In this document: one piece after another, positions 50,561 through 63,234 of the stretch | Position numbering within the stretch: position 1 is the stretch's first letter | How the letters are laid out: each line of letters starts with the position of its first letter | Source of the DNA: Panax quinquefolius | Taxonomy: Eukaryota; Streptophyta; Magnoliopsida; Apiales; Araliaceae | DNA length: 64,000 bases | Direction of reading: 5' to 3' | Assembly: GCA_020205615.1 (NCBI GenBank) | Contig: CM035151.1 | Coordinates: 9,758,565 to 9,822,564, forward strand | The notes under the pieces: generated by a model | Told to the model about the DNA's origin: nothing | What the model saw: the letters and a program-made list of their open reading frames with translations, nothing else | The model's database searches: none | Program-made: the position numbers and the translations under genes

Positions 50561-51440
50561 TAGGTTATATAGATTGACAAACGTATAGCTGTGGTATTTT
50601 CATTCTAATTATTAATTATATAACAACCTTTTTTTGGCCAAAGTATTAATTATGAAGTAATAGAATTATTAATTACCTACCACATAAGGAAGTTGGCTTT
50701 CTGAAAAAATGTTAGTTATTAGAGATTATTAACTTATTGAATATTAATATTAAAGGGTCGACTGTAGTATTGCATATTCTTTGTTAATATGACTCTTTTT
50801 TCGAATTTGAAGCTTTGCGTGCAACAGGCTTGCATTGCATGTTGAGTGAAGTCTCTTTAATTTTCTATGAGGATAACAATGATTTATGTCACCAGATATT
50901 CAAGATTGATTCCTGTTGAAGACGTTGTATCTAATTCACTTCCGAGCCAGAGTCCAGTCCTTGCAGCAAACATGATTAAGAATGAAGGTGAAAGCTTGTA
51001 ATCTCCCTTATCTACCAATGATTCTGAGAATCAAAAGTGCAAAACTTGTCATTATGCTTTTGTGAGGGTTGCAACAGGCTCTGCTTAGTATCGGGCAAGT
51101 ATTGATTACCTTTTGGCTAGTCTTTTTGTTTAGGGAATAAGTTATTTAGGCAGCTCGCCTACATAATTGTGTAGTTATCGGGGCTTGTTAATGTTGAAGT
51201 GCCTATCTATTTATTACTCATTATTTTGACAATTCGGCAATTGTAATTATTGAATATTGTCATCAACTTAATTTCTAAATGCTCTTATCAAAATTTTAGC
51301 ATCATCTAAATGCCATATGAGCAACTAGTAACTGTACTATTTTGATGATTTTCTGATGTATTGATTTGACAAACGGGACGCAAAAATGATACTATCCTAG
51401 GAAGATCTATATAAATGATTCTATCCTAGGAAGTTCTATA

Positions 51441-51736
51441 CTCTCTCTGTCCCTAATTATTTGACGTTTTAGAGTTTTTCATTTGTTATTAATTATTTGA
51501 CGTCTATTCAAATCTAGAAGAATTAATGACAATTTTTTCAAAATTACCCCTCATTACTCCTATTTTTTTGATACTTTAAACTCTTTTTCTCTCCTTGTCT
51601 CAACAAAACTCTATGTATCCCAACAAAAGATTTAAGGGTATTATAGACAATTGAGTACTATATTTAATGCTTTCTAATAATTATCTTAATTCTTGTGTCC
51701 TCCTCTAAAACGTCAAATAATTAAGAACGGAGGGAG
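51441..51736 (-). mobile_element. Stowaway-like MITE 2, inverted copy
   Basis: About 296 bp, the same family as 50286-50560 in opposite orientation. The internal CTCAATTGTCTATAATACCC of copy 1 appears as its reverse complement near 51635-51655. Flanked by TA. Confidence 0.82.
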
Positions 51737-52103
51737 TATAAGTTTATTTCTTCATTTATGGATTTTTTTTAAATATATTGTCTAATTATTCATGGTGGAC
51801 AGTTATGTACAAAGACTTTCTGTCTTGTTATTGTTTTCCATGTGACATGGTATTCATCAATTTCGTCTTCTTGAATTCCAGGTTGTGGACCCTTTAGTAT
51901 CTTATGCCTGTAGCTTATTCTACATTGTCAAAAGTTTTAAGCCCAGATAATTTTGCAGAAGTTAAGCTTTGTTTTGTTTTGAAAAGCATGCAGCAGATGA
52001 TAAGAGTAATGTGCCATGTCATAGTCTTCCCCGAGTCTGATCACATGACTGCTCTCATCCTCTTAAGAAAACTGCATTTATTTTTGTTGAAACTTGATAC
52101 TCC

Positions 52104-52412
52104 CTTCATTTCTAAATATAGGTCGTTTTAGACTCTCTTTTTTATTCCTAATTATTTGACGTTTGTGGTTATCTAAGAAAATTTATCACAATTGTTCCCA
52201 AATTGCCCCTTATAATTATGGTGTTTTATGGGGAGAGAGAAAGTAAATGAGACTATTGAGTTTTTTAAGGAGTAAATCATGGAAAATATTGAAGAGAGAG
52301 CGAGATAAGTGAGGTGAATGATATTATAGATAATTGATATTATAGTTAATGCTTTTCAATCATTTCCTTAATTCTTGTGTACAAGTCTAAACCAACTTAT
52401 ATTAAGGAACGG
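52104..52412. mobile_element. Degenerate Stowaway-like MITE 3
   Basis: Starts ACTCCCTTCATTTCTAAATA, has an internal ATTCCTAATTATTTGACG, and ends near TTAAGGAACGG. It shares words with MITEs 1 and 2 but is strongly diverged; limits are approximate. Confidence 0.5.
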
Positions 52413-53930
52413 ATCAATGATCAATGATAGAAATGGGAACGGAAATATTAAAAATGGTGCAAATTTTGTTTAACTAATGATCAATGATAGAAATGGGATT
52501 ATTTTTTTTAACTAATCTCTAAAATTTTCTAAACAAAAATCATTTTCTCGCCCATAGATCATGTTGTTCCATCTTTACATGACAACAGAGTCATTTTTTA
52601 ATATTGTTATATGATTTTCAATATTTCCTAAACAAAGGGACCCAGCTTTATATTGGCCTGAAAGTAGCTAGCTTTTGATAAAGAGGTCAGAGTCAGAGCT
52701 AAGAGGTTAAGGTATGAGATGATGCAGAAGACGAAAAGATCGATCGATCTCTGGCTTATGAACTGAAGTTGTAAATATTTTTTGATGTTACTTAATTTGC
52801 TTACTTTATGTCTTGATATTCACATCATACATATATCCTCCTTCGTGTAGGCTTATATACTATCCAGAGCGGTTAATATTAAATATGCCTGCATGAGTGT
52901 TTGGAGAATGGTTTCCCGCTTCCTTGAGAAAACAAGGTATGCTGTTTTTACGTACGAGGGAAGATATTAGGTCCTTAACTAGCTAGGTCTTATAAACTCA
53001 TGCACATTGAAATCTATAATGTTGGTGCTGCTGTGGTACTGCATATGCTCAGCTCAACACATATTAGCTCAAGTCCATTATTTGACTAGACAATAGGATA
53101 TATATATATATGTACGTACGTACTATTATTATATATTTCCAAAGTTCAATCTACATATATATGTTCTCTAAAGTTTTCATTTTGACTTAATTCATAGTTG
53201 GCTGTGATTCTGACATTTAACAAATGAAGATGAAAAGAAGGAGATGATCAAAGAAATTGGTGAAGATAGAGGTCTTACCGGCCGGAAGAGTATATATGCA
53301 TGGAGGGCAGGCAAAGTTTGTGATATGTTGTACTGACTCCGGTGGAAGATGAACTCCGCAGATAAATCAATTGGCTGACATTTGTAGCTTCATGTTATTA
53401 GTTGGGGATTTCTGTATAAACTGGTGCAACTACTAATGCATTATTTTATTAGTTTTATAAGTATGTGAGAGATGATTCTTAAGTAACATTCAACAACTCA
53501 AAGTAACAGTTTTATTACAGATTTTCTCTATAATGTATATGCCTTTTTTTTTTTTTTGAATAAACATAACCTATATATTAAACTAAAAATGACCACCATC
53601 ATCTTTCAAAACGCTAGTAACAAAAGTAGGCAATTAAAATTTCTATTTTTAGATGTTTTGAAAAACAAAAACAAAAAACTAAGGTATAATATAGAGTACA
53701 TTAAAAATCTACTATTTCAAAATAATTTGATGTTATTTATTTTTATTTTCTTATCCCTACTTGTTAATTGCCAGGCAGGTTGGCTTAGGCAGCCGCCCAA
53801 GTTCATAGCCAAGAGAGTTGCCTGTATTCTGTTCGTCTCAAAAACCCTACCAACCAAACAAGCGCCCCCTCTTCTCTCTCAATTATTTTAAAAACTTCAA
53901 ACTTGAGCTGCTCTGCAACATCCGCCGCCT
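52413..53930. other. Intergenic region before aspartate-semialdehyde dehydrogenase
   Basis: No gene is supported. AT-rich DNA with a short TA run near 53100 and an open frame at 53556-53891 that has no recognisable domain and overlaps the ASADH leader. The last ~100 bases are CT-rich, as in plant 5' leaders. Confidence 0.5.
53842..53849 (+). promoter_or_regulatory. Telo-box (AAACCCTA) upstream of ASADH
   Basis: AAACCCTA about 150 bp before the ATG. The motif is common close to the transcription start of plant housekeeping genes; a role here is inferred. Confidence 0.4.
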
Positions 53931-53991
53931 ACTGCAACTCAAAAAACTCCAATTCTCTCTCTAAAACACTTATCAAACACTTTCTTCAATA

Positions 53992-56900
53992 ATGAATTCC
54001 CCCACCCTCGCTCACCACCAATTCCTTCACGGCGGCGGCGGCGCCACCTTCTCTCTCCTCCATCCTAAACCAGCTTTTTCCACCACCTCCTCTCCCTTCA
54101 CCGTCTGCATGTCACTCCGGGAAGACGCTCCGTCCTTGGCCGTAGTGGGCGTAACCGGCGCCGTAGGCCAAGAATTCCTCTCCGTCCTCTCCGACCGCGC
54201 CTTCCCTTACCGTTCCATCAAAATGCTCGCTTCCAAGCGATCCGCCGGTAAAAAATTCATCTTTGAAGACAATGATTATGTCGTGGAAGAGCTGACCCCC
54301 GATTCCTTCTCCGGCGTTGATATTGCTCTGTTCAGCGCTGGCGGCTCCATTAGCAAGCAGTTGGGTCCTATCGCGGCGGATTGCGGAACTATTGTAGTGG
54401 ATAATAGCTCTGCGTTTCGTATGGATGAGAACGTTCCTCTTGTGATTCCAGAAGTGAATCCGGATGCAATGTCGGGTATAAAGTGGGGATCCGGGAAGGG
54501 GGCTATAATTGCAAACCCTAATTGTTCCACTATAATATGTTTGATGGCAGCCACGCCTCTTCATCGAAGAGCCAAGGTGAATGAATTTAATCTCATTCGC
54601 TTCAAATGGTTAAATGCTTATCATTATTTTAATTATTATATTAGGATATTTGTTAGAAGTTTATTTATGTCAATAGATAGTCAAGTAAATGGTCTAATGC
54701 ATTATATATGCTCAAGTCAATGTTAAGCACAAGCATCTGTGGAATTTCATGAATTTTAATTATTGTGTAAAGACCATGTGTATTCTGCCTTATTGAGAGT
54801 ATGGTTTGTTATATGAATATCTATACGTGTAATTAGTCTGACTGAGCACCAACTGGGTATTAGTTATACTTTCAGGATGTCTTCCCCCTCTCTTTTCCCT
54901 TTAGGTTATTCTGAGGATGTTTGACTGAAAAATTATTGTTATTGTTTATGAAGCCAAGAGTTTAAATGTTCTTGTGAAATTATAGGCTTGAAGAACTGGA
55001 GATTGTACCAAGTTTAGATAATAATTATAAAGGTGTGAGAAAGGGATAACATTTTTATTGAGAGGGCTGATGTCTTTGGACTATATTAGCTCATAGCCTA
55101 ATACTAACCAAACACTCCGGTGCTCCATTTATGTGGGTGTGTCTCTCTAACTTGACATGCTGATGTTCATCTATAGGCCAACTGGACCTGAATAATTTTG
55201 GGATTTGATTAATTATTGGTTAAGAATCTGTAAAGGCATGCTTTTGTATGTGTGAAAATGAGGTACTTTGCTTACTTAAGATTTTGTGAGGGACTTTCCT
55301 AAGGTTATGTGAGTTCAATTTTATAAATGTGGAAGAACTTTGTAGGTTTGACGTAAAGCCTTGATCATAAAGGGCGTGTATCTATTATCACTCAAATATA
55401 TTCTGAAAACTAGAAGTCTAAACTAATGAAAAATAGAAAATAGCAGCATACAGGAATGAGGTTCTTCACTAATCCTTATAAGATATGGCAAAAAGTTTAT
55501 AATCTTTATTGTAAATAAGCATGTAAGTAGACCAAAAAAACTGAATAAGTACAGAAATTAGAAATGTGCTATGCTGAAAATTGACACAACCCATTTCCAT
55601 ACAAACAAAAAGAAGAAAAGAAGAAATTATGTGGACTCTTAACTGTTGAAGAAAAAATGGCATACTAAGAATCTACCTTTCTTGTTGGCATTCTCACTCG
55701 CACGTTTTTACCTAACTATTTTACTTTTATCATCTATTTATATATATTCTTTTCTTTTTTCCTTTAGAACACCTTCCAGGTAGTGGATTGAATGTTTTAA
55801 ACACCACCACTGTTCATGACACATGAATGTTTTAGGTAGTACGCATGGTTGTTAGCACATACCAGGCGGCTAGTGGTGCTGGTGCTGCTGCAATGGAGGA
55901 GCTTGAGCAGCAGACTCGTGAGGTTTCCTCCTACTTTCTTTACCTTATAGTTTTGTTTCCAATTGGCTTGTTGTACCCATCTAATATTAAATAATTTGGT
56001 CTGTTATTCTTCTAAATTGATTTTTTTCCTCATTGTTTTGTGGCTAGGTCCTCGAAGGAAAACAACCAACTTGTAAAATCTTCAAGCGGCAGGTTTGTCT
56101 CTTTATTATTCATGTTCCTTAAATTTAAAGGTAAATTAATTAGGTAATGATATGGATATATTTCATTACTGAATTTGCTATACTTTCTATATGCAGTATG
56201 CCTTTAATCTTTTCTCACACAATGCACCTGTTCTTTCAAATGGGTACAATGAGGAGGAAATGAAATTAGTAAAAGAGACCAGGAAAATCTGGGTAAGCGT
56301 CACTACCCAATCTTTTGCTCATCATTTGTCATATTTAAGACGGTTGATGGTATCTATTGAAGGATAATTGGCATGTAGACTCTGTATAACATGCCTTTCT
56401 TTTTGTGCTACAGAATGACACTAGTGTCAAAGTGACAGCCACTTGTATACGTGTTCCTGTGATGCGTGCACATGCTGAGAGTGTGAACCTTCAATTTGAG
56501 AAGCCCCTTGATGAGGTAATGTTTTAGTGACCTGAACCATGTGTTCAAACTCAAACTTTTGCGCATAACTGTTATAAGTTTTTGTTGGGTGACTAAACTT
56601 TGTTTTAGAAATGGAGTTCCAATTATATTCACCTGTGGTCGGATTTTTTTTTTTAAACTTCTGGGATTCTGTGCTCAGAAGATTGAAAGCTAGCTTTGTG
56701 ATGGTTTTGACTTTTTATCATTCACCCCTCCGCATACATGGGGCTCCTTCCTTGTTAGTTTTGGCTTTTTTTGTGAATATACAGTAGAATCTGATTACCA
56801 AGGCTCAATTAGAACATTAGCTACCATTTAGTGACCTTACATGCCCATTTGACACAGTTCCATTCTCAGCAAAACCATCATCGAATGCCAATCAGTCCCA

Positions 56901-57872
56901 CTTTTACTTTCCATTTCTCAATGTTGATAATCTATTTCCTCATTAAGCATGCAGTTCTTGGCTACTATTGTATATGTTTTTATTTGGGAACACTGCATTT
57001 AGTGGAGCTGCAGCATATATTATGTCTTTCTCAACTGGGGGAAAGGGGACATTTTTACTGGCTTAAGCTTTGTTTCAAATTGGTTCTAAACAATTTGGCA
57101 CAACAGTGCAACTTGCAACAGGTTTATTAAGAACTGTTAAAAATAGGCCTTGATGGATGGTTCAACTGAGAACCACTTTCATTTGGACTCTCATAAAACA
57201 AATTAACACAAGAAATCACATCGAAACCTAGTTGACTTGTTAAATAAAGCAATTCACACTGTACAAAAATCATAGATGTACAGCTGTAAACAATGAGTCA
57301 ATTCTTGCTGCTGCTTTTTTTATCCCAGCTAAAACAGTAAGATTAAGATGAACAAGAAAAGAAAGAAATGAGATTTAGTTTCTCTTTCTACCTTTTCCTC
57401 AAGTGTAGGATTATAGGATAGAAGGGGGAAAAGGGAAAAAAAGGGGGAGCTGGGGTGAAAAGAAGTAAATTAAAAAAAGGGGGAGCTGGGGTGAAGAAAA
57501 GAAGAAAATTCTACTGTTTTTCTCTTAAGGGCCAGCTCTTAATTCTCCAGGACACAGCTAGGGATATTCTGAAAAATGCTCCTGGAGTGGTGGTTATTGA
57601 TGACCGGGCATCCAATCACTTTCCTACACCATTAGAAGTTTCAAACAAAGATAATGTAGCAGTTGGCAGAATACGCAGGGATGTGTCCCAAGATGGAGAC
57701 TATGGGTAACTTTCATATATGAGTCTATTACTTCTGCCTAATTCTGATTCTACATTTAAAAACTCAAACTAAAAGGTACATGTAAAACAGGTTAGACATC
57801 TTTGTTTGTGGTGATCAAATACGCAAGGGAGCTGCTCTAAATGCTGTCCAGATTGCAGAGATGTTGCTATAG
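53992..57872 (+). CDS. ASD: Aspartate-semialdehyde dehydrogenase, plastid (EC 1.2.1.11)
   Basis: Second step of the aspartate pathway: NADPH-dependent reduction of aspartyl phosphate to aspartate semialdehyde, leading to Lys, Thr, Met and Ile in plastids. Seven GT-AG exons: 53992-54576, 55836-55922, 56048-56092, 56197-56292, 56414-56515, 56551 is not used, exon 6 is 57551-57705 and exon 7 57791-57872; they give 383 residues, close to the usual length. Residues 1-40 form a transit peptide (His/Ser/Thr/Pro-rich, ending TVCMS). The NADP-binding motif is VVGVTGAVGQEFLSVLSDR; the catalytic Cys sits in NPNCST; YQAASGAGAAAMEEL and RVPVMRAHAE supply substrate-binding and catalytic residues; VGRIRRDVSQDG and AALNAVQIAEMLL close the protein. 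All frames join without stops, so the gene looks functional. Confidence 0.95.
57436..57507 (+). repeat. 36-bp tandem duplication in ASADH intron 5
   Basis: Two nearly identical purine-rich units, both with AGGGGGAGCTGGGGTGAA, lie about 45-110 bp upstream of the exon 6 acceptor at 57550. Confidence 0.88.
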
Positions 57873-58340
57873 TTCAGTTTCTGTACTAATGCCCTCGTGT
57901 TAGAATAGTTATTAACCCTTGGAGTTGAAGAAATGACCATCTTTGCAACATAAACAGTTAGGTATACTAATATTTGGTTGCATTGATCTTTTTCAAGGGC
58001 TTGGCTTTTTTTATAATTATTTTTTTAAAATTTTAGTTTTGTTACAATCTTGAGAGTTCTGAATAATTAACCCTTTTTGAGTGTTAACATCTAATGAGTG
58101 GTGTGTGGAAGTTGGTGTCTCTCAAAATATGTATCAAGTCATTGCAAATCAGTAACCCATTGCAAGGCCTTCTTGTACTACCTTTAAGATCAATAATAAT
58201 TTTTTTAAGGATAAATTACATATACTAATTTTAATGTCCATGCACTATGGCTGTACTTCTGCAATGTTTCCAAGCTGGGCTTGTTAATTCTTTGGTAACA
58301 TTACATGTTTCTGTATATACATTCTTAAATTAGTGAGTTG
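57873..58340 (+). other. Probable ASADH 3' UTR
   Basis: T-rich DNA after the stop codon with AATAAT/ATAATA-type signals near 58190. No other gene is seen. Confidence 0.4.
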
Positions 58341-59690
58341 TGAAGTTTTTGTACTAGTTATATAATGCGACAATATACTATTTTTAGTTGCGATGAATTT
58401 AGTCTTTCTTAGTGAGTAGTTCTAATTAAAGGAAAAGGATGTCTCAAGGGGTGGGGGAAGTGTGAGGATCTTTTGCCTTCTACAGAATGAGAATCTTTCA
58501 TAAATTTGACAAGAGGAATGGACAAATCCAAATTAATTTTCTAGTTTCTTATGTAGGAAGGAACTGGTGGGAAGAGTCAAGACTGAATAAAAATTATATG
58601 GGAATCATACAAATTGTACTATCCAATCCCCATTGATTCCTTGGTAAACAAGTTCTTGAAGAATAACCAATCCACTATCCACATATGGGGTTGTGGTCCT
58701 AGGTTAATCATAGTCTTGAATTATGATTATTGTCATTTAATCATAGTCTTGAATTATGATTATTGTCATTTTATTTTTTAGTTGTAAAATTGAAACATAC
58801 TTTTCTTTTGTTTGTTGATAGATTTCAAAATTTTGATACTCTCCCGACTAAAACATGGTCAATATATATATAAAAATTCATACCAAATACTTTCGAATAA
58901 CCAAATATTAATATAAATTTCTTATGAAATAAATATTATTCTTATTTTATATTTTAAAAAAAAATACCGTATCTCACCATTCCGTCCTTCAGAACAAGCA
59001 CATAAATTCTTTACTCCATCTTTTGAAAGTCAATTTGATACATTTTTAAATTTAAGATTGAGATGATTTTATGAAAAATAATAATTTTATAAGTACTTAT
59101 GAGATAGTTTAGAATAATTATAATTGTATTGACTATAATTAAAAGAATCTATATCAATTTTGAATTTACAATTATCTTTTGTTAAATTTAAAAATTAATA
59201 ATAATCTTATATTTTCTCAATCCCAAAATTAGAGATATATTTTTCTTTTTTAGTCCGTTCTAAAATTAAAAAATATTTATATTTTAAGACTATAAAGTAA
59301 TATGACTTTTATTTTTCACTATCATTTTAATATTACACCACCATAACCGAATTCATAATTAATAATAAAGTTTTATTTGAAAAGATAAAATTATTTTTCA
59401 AAATAATCATTTTATAAATGTATATTTAATTTTAAAAATAATAAGAATTTTGAAACGGATAGAGTATTTTGTATTGAGTAACATATATTTACACAAAATA
59501 TTGCTATCATTATAAACAAAAATTAAAATGTCCGCGTGGTCATATGCTGATTTTTGATTGGACAATGCAGTAAAGGATACGTAAGCTACATCATAACATC
59601 ATAACATCAGCGGATATATAAAATACATTTACGTACAAGTACTAGTAGTGTAGTAGGAGTAGTATATAGCAATTAATTTTCCAGTGAATA
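58341..59690. other. AT-rich intergenic DNA
   Basis: No coding region. It includes a 33-bp tandem duplication (58705-58771) and, at about 59215-59466, a possible old Stowaway-like remnant (CTCAATCCCAAAATTAGAGA at one side, AAACGGATAGAGTA at the other). Confidence 0.45.
58705..58771. repeat. 33-bp tandem duplication
   Basis: Two perfect units of TAATCATAGTCTTGAATT followed by ATGATTATTGTCATT, back to back. Confidence 0.92.
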
Positions 59691-59749
59691 GGGAATTTGG
59701 AACGAGTTTATACTTTTTCTCTTCTTATTTTTCATTTTCTTCCCGTATG

Positions 59750-59925
59750 GCCTAAAAACAGAGAGAGATAGAGAGAAAGCGACCTTCTTCCTGGTCCACC
59801 AATTGACCAGGGATTGACGATCATCTAACTATCTCTGTACATTTATATATATTTGAGTGTATGTATCACCTTCTTCTTCAAGCAGCTGCTTAAGTGGGTG
59901 GAGTATCAGTCAATTGAAGTCATCG
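59750..59925 (+). other. Possible non-coding first exon of a downstream gene
   Basis: A CT-rich leader-like stretch after AGAGAGAGATAGAGAG ends at a consensus donor, CATCG|GTGAG (59921-59930). No long open frame is present. If real, the gene body lies beyond the window and this is its 5' UTR exon on the plus strand. Inference only. Confidence 0.3.
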
Positions 59926-60478
59926 GTGAGATTTTCTTTCTTCTTTCTAAATCTAGTAGGTTTTTATCAATGTGAAAAGTCTGAACAAGGAAATGAGAAG
60001 AAAAAATGAAGAAAGAAATTACTGATCTCTCTAGTTTTGATTTGGTATTATTATTGCTGGATTTGCTAAATTAATTAAAGCAAATTTGTGGACATAACTT
60101 CGCTTATATATAGGAATATTCTTATGAGTGTTATTTACTTGATCTATAGTGTTTACAGACATAAACTCAACTATGTTTATTTTCAAATACTGACTAAATA
60201 TACAATAAAATAGTCCGAAGTTATAATAAATTAGTACAAATAATTTTATTTCATCCATTATTTTTGCAAACAAACGTAGCCTTGGGAAGTAAAATTTTCC
60301 AGATGGATTGCTGTTTTAAGTACAAACTAAAAAATTGATTTTGAAGTGAGCTTAAGGAAGAAAAAGAAGCCGCCAAAAATCCTACTCTCAATTTAAATGT
60401 CTTTATTGAGATTTTAAGTTCTCTTCGTCAATTTCACTCATTTTATTTGTTGTCCAAAACTATTGGTTAGTAATAAAT

Positions 60479-61393
60479 GAGAAAATTTGATGATGGTTGC
60501 AGGAAAAGGCAGAAAGACATAAATCGGCGAGTAATTCCCAATTGGTAGGTTGAAATGTTAACTGCCTTTTAATCTAAGTATAAGTGTTAATTAGCGAAAA
60601 AGGTGTACTATAACTCCTCTTTGCTTGAAGTCTTATGAACTTGAATGCTTAACGTGAAGAATTGCACTTGTGTACCTGATTTTCTTTTCGTGCTTACCAA
60701 CCAACAATTTAAAAGTCCAATATTGTTTACTTTTTTCGTTGTTATGATTATCCAACTCAGTGGTATTCTATTTCTATCTATTTTTTGTATAATCTTTATA
60801 GTGGCCGCTCCATATTAGTATTGTTCAGACTAGGGGCTTGTCTTCTAGGCCTGTAAATAGTTTCACTAAACAAAAGTAAGAGCTAGCTTGCATTGAGCTA
60901 CGAATGACTTCTTTTCAGTGCCTTATTGACCTACCCTTATATATTTATACAAATTAAGGAAAAAGAGTCAAAATTCCAATGAGAGAGAGACAACATTGTA
61001 ATTGGCTCTATAATTCAAATATTTGAGATGCTCTGTCATATAGCTTTGCTTGCAGTGTCAATAATGGAATTATATATTTTGCATATACGTAGTGCATTTA
61101 ACTAGTATAACTAATAATGAAGTATTCAATAGCAGTGAAATGTATAATTCTTAGATCATGGCTTTTCATAGTGCCATCTTATTTTTATTCTGTAGGGATT
61201 TTTACTTTCAGTTAACATGACAGCTCAGAAACATGTAATATTTAATAGCAGTCAAATATATAATTCCTAAATCATGTTCATTCACCGTGCCACATGATTT
61301 TTATTCTGCAAGTATTTTTACCTTCAAGCAATGTTTGGCAGGCCAAGTCCAAGCTTTGCAATTCGAATTGAAAGCACATTTTCAATTCCATAG
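60479..61393 (+). repeat. Segmental tandem duplication, copy 1
   Basis: About 915 bp, direct repeat of 62249-63234, diverged by substitutions and small indels. It starts GAGAAAATTTGATGATGG and ends AAAGCACATTTTCAATTC. It contains an exon-like segment (60503-60544) bordered by TTGCAG and GTAGGT. Confidence 0.85.
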
Positions 61394-61396
61394 ATG

Positions 61397-62159
61397 CAGG
61401 GGTGCTCATCGGTATGACACCGTACCGATTACTAAAATTTTCAAAAAGTACCAATACTATAACCGAAATACCGGAATCCCGTATCGTATAATCCGGTTCA
61501 GTACATATATGATATACCGATTACTTTTTAATCCAAAACAGAGGAATCAAACAAGCAAAAAAAATTCAAATTAAAGCATATTCAAAACCCCCATCCCAAC
61601 CCAACAGAGATTTAAACAAATCGGAAGAATAGACCATGATACCGAACCATTGGCGCCGATAACGATTCATGATTATAGTCGATCTAAAGTAAATACAAGT
61701 TGGAGAACTTTTAGATCTAAAGTTTCACGAACTCTTTACTAGTATCCCCATCATGTATTATATATCTTACTTTCTCTCTCTATATAACTATATATTAGTA
61801 TTAGATGATGTGAAGTAGAAGGAAAGGATTTGGAGTAGGAATGTATTTGAGAGTTTAGAGATGATAAAACAAAGCTTGCTCTACTGCTTATGTCATTCAC
61901 TTCTTCATTATACAAATTTAGTAAAATATACGTAGAGGACTTAGCATACATACATAACATGGTATACCAACCGGTAAAACGTCCCGGTTCGATATTTACC
62001 GATCACAAAAAACTTCATACTGCTACCGGTTCCGATAGATCAATATTTGTTGAAAAATTGTACCGGTACCGAACCGGATTCCAAATTTACTAAACCGCCC
62101 AATTCGGTACCACCGGTTTCGGAAAAATCTCGATTATACCGTTTATTTTGCACAGTCTT
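61397..62159. mobile_element. hAT-like non-autonomous insertion
   Basis: About 763 bp starting CAGGGGTGCTCATCGGTATG, the form typical of plant hAT ends. The flanks CATAGATG (61389-61396) and AATAGATG (62160-62167) match at 7 of 8 bases, the hAT target length. It is rich in CCGGTACCG and CGGT words and has no transposase frame. It sits at the boundary between the two segmental copies. The right terminus is only weakly complementary to the left. Confidence 0.62.
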
Positions 62160-62248
62160 AATAGATGTAAAATTCCAAAGCCTTGGAATTTAGCATCAAA
62201 TTTTAAATAAGAGATATTCATTGTTTAAGCACATAACTAAGGTTTTGT

Positions 62249-63234
62249 GAGAAAATTTGATGATGGTTGTAGGAAAAGACAAGAAGACCTATAAATCGGT
62301 GAGTAATTCCCAATTGGTAGGTTGAGGTGTAAACTGACTTTTAATCTAAGTGTAAGTGTTAGTTAGCAATAAAGGTGCACTACTGTTTGGTTGAAGTCTT
62401 GTGAAGTTGAATTCGTTATGTGAAGAATTGCTATTGTGTTACTTGAATTTTTTTTGAAATTGATATTTTCACATGACTTTTGATATTTCCACATGAAAAG
62501 TGTCTCTGTAGATCGTATCTATAGCGACGGTCAAAAAGTCATGTGAAAATATCAAAAAGTCACGTGGAAATCCAATATTGTTTACCTTTTCATTGTTACG
62601 ATTACCCAACTCAGTGGTATTCTATTTTTATCTAGCTGTTTGTACAATCTTTATAGTGGTTGCTCCATATCAATATTGTTCAAACCAGGGGCTCGCCTTC
62701 TAGGTCAGTAAATAGTTTCTCTAAACAAAAGAGCTAGAGCTCCAAAAGACTTGTTTTCACTCCTTACTGAGCTACCCTTATATATTAATATGAATTTAAG
62801 AAAAAGAATCAAAATTCCAAGGATTACCGTCTGGGGAGAGAGAGAGTGCAATGTAATTGGCTCCGTTATTCAAATAATTGAAATGCTCTGTCATAGAGCT
62901 TTGCTAGCAGTGTCGATAATGGAATTATATCTTTAGCAAATCGTAGTGTATTTAACTAGTATCACTAATTAATGATGTAGTCAATAGCGGTCAAATTCTT
63001 AGATCATAATAATTCATAGTTCCATATTATTTTTATTTTGCAAGGATTTTTACTATCAAAGCAAAAAATATTGGTAATGTTTAATAGCAATCAAAGGTAT
63101 AATTCCTAAATCATGGTCACACTAACGGTGCCATATGATTTTTATTTTGTAAGTATTTTTATTTTCAAGCTGTGCCTTGCAAACCAAGTTCAAGCTTTGC
63201 AATTGGAATTGAAAGCACATTTTCAATTCTATAG
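62249..63234 (+). repeat. Segmental tandem duplication, copy 2
   Basis: About 986 bp, partner of 60479-61393. The exon-like segment recurs at 62273-62316. Here the internal word TCGGTGAGTAA forms a strong splice donor that copy 1 has as TCGGCGAGTAA. It is longer than copy 1 because of the hairpin at 62461-62572. Confidence 0.85.
62461..62572. repeat. Hairpin inverted repeat inside duplicated copy 2
   Basis: The left arm TGATATTTTCACATGACTTT pairs with AAAAGTCATGTGAAAATATC on the right, with imperfect extension on both sides. It is absent from copy 1, so it is probably a small insertion after the duplication. Confidence 0.72.

Larger units (their letters stand above)
49908..51000 (+). other. 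Response regulator 3' region (3' UTR, possible UTR intron)
   Basis: The TAG stop is directly followed by GTATTTT, a possible splice donor, and candidate acceptors follow (for example near 50896). The stretch is broken by two AT microsatellites, a hairpin and a MITE. No further coding exon is supported. Confidence 0.35.

Noticed and set aside
52640..53450. A possible gene or microRNA precursor between the response regulator and ASADH
   Set aside because: No open frame with a domain, no known microRNA sequence and no clear foldback that I could find by eye.
53556..53891. 111-codon open frame upstream of ASADH
   Set aside because: Low-complexity K/N/L-rich translation with no domain; it overlaps the CT-rich ASADH leader.
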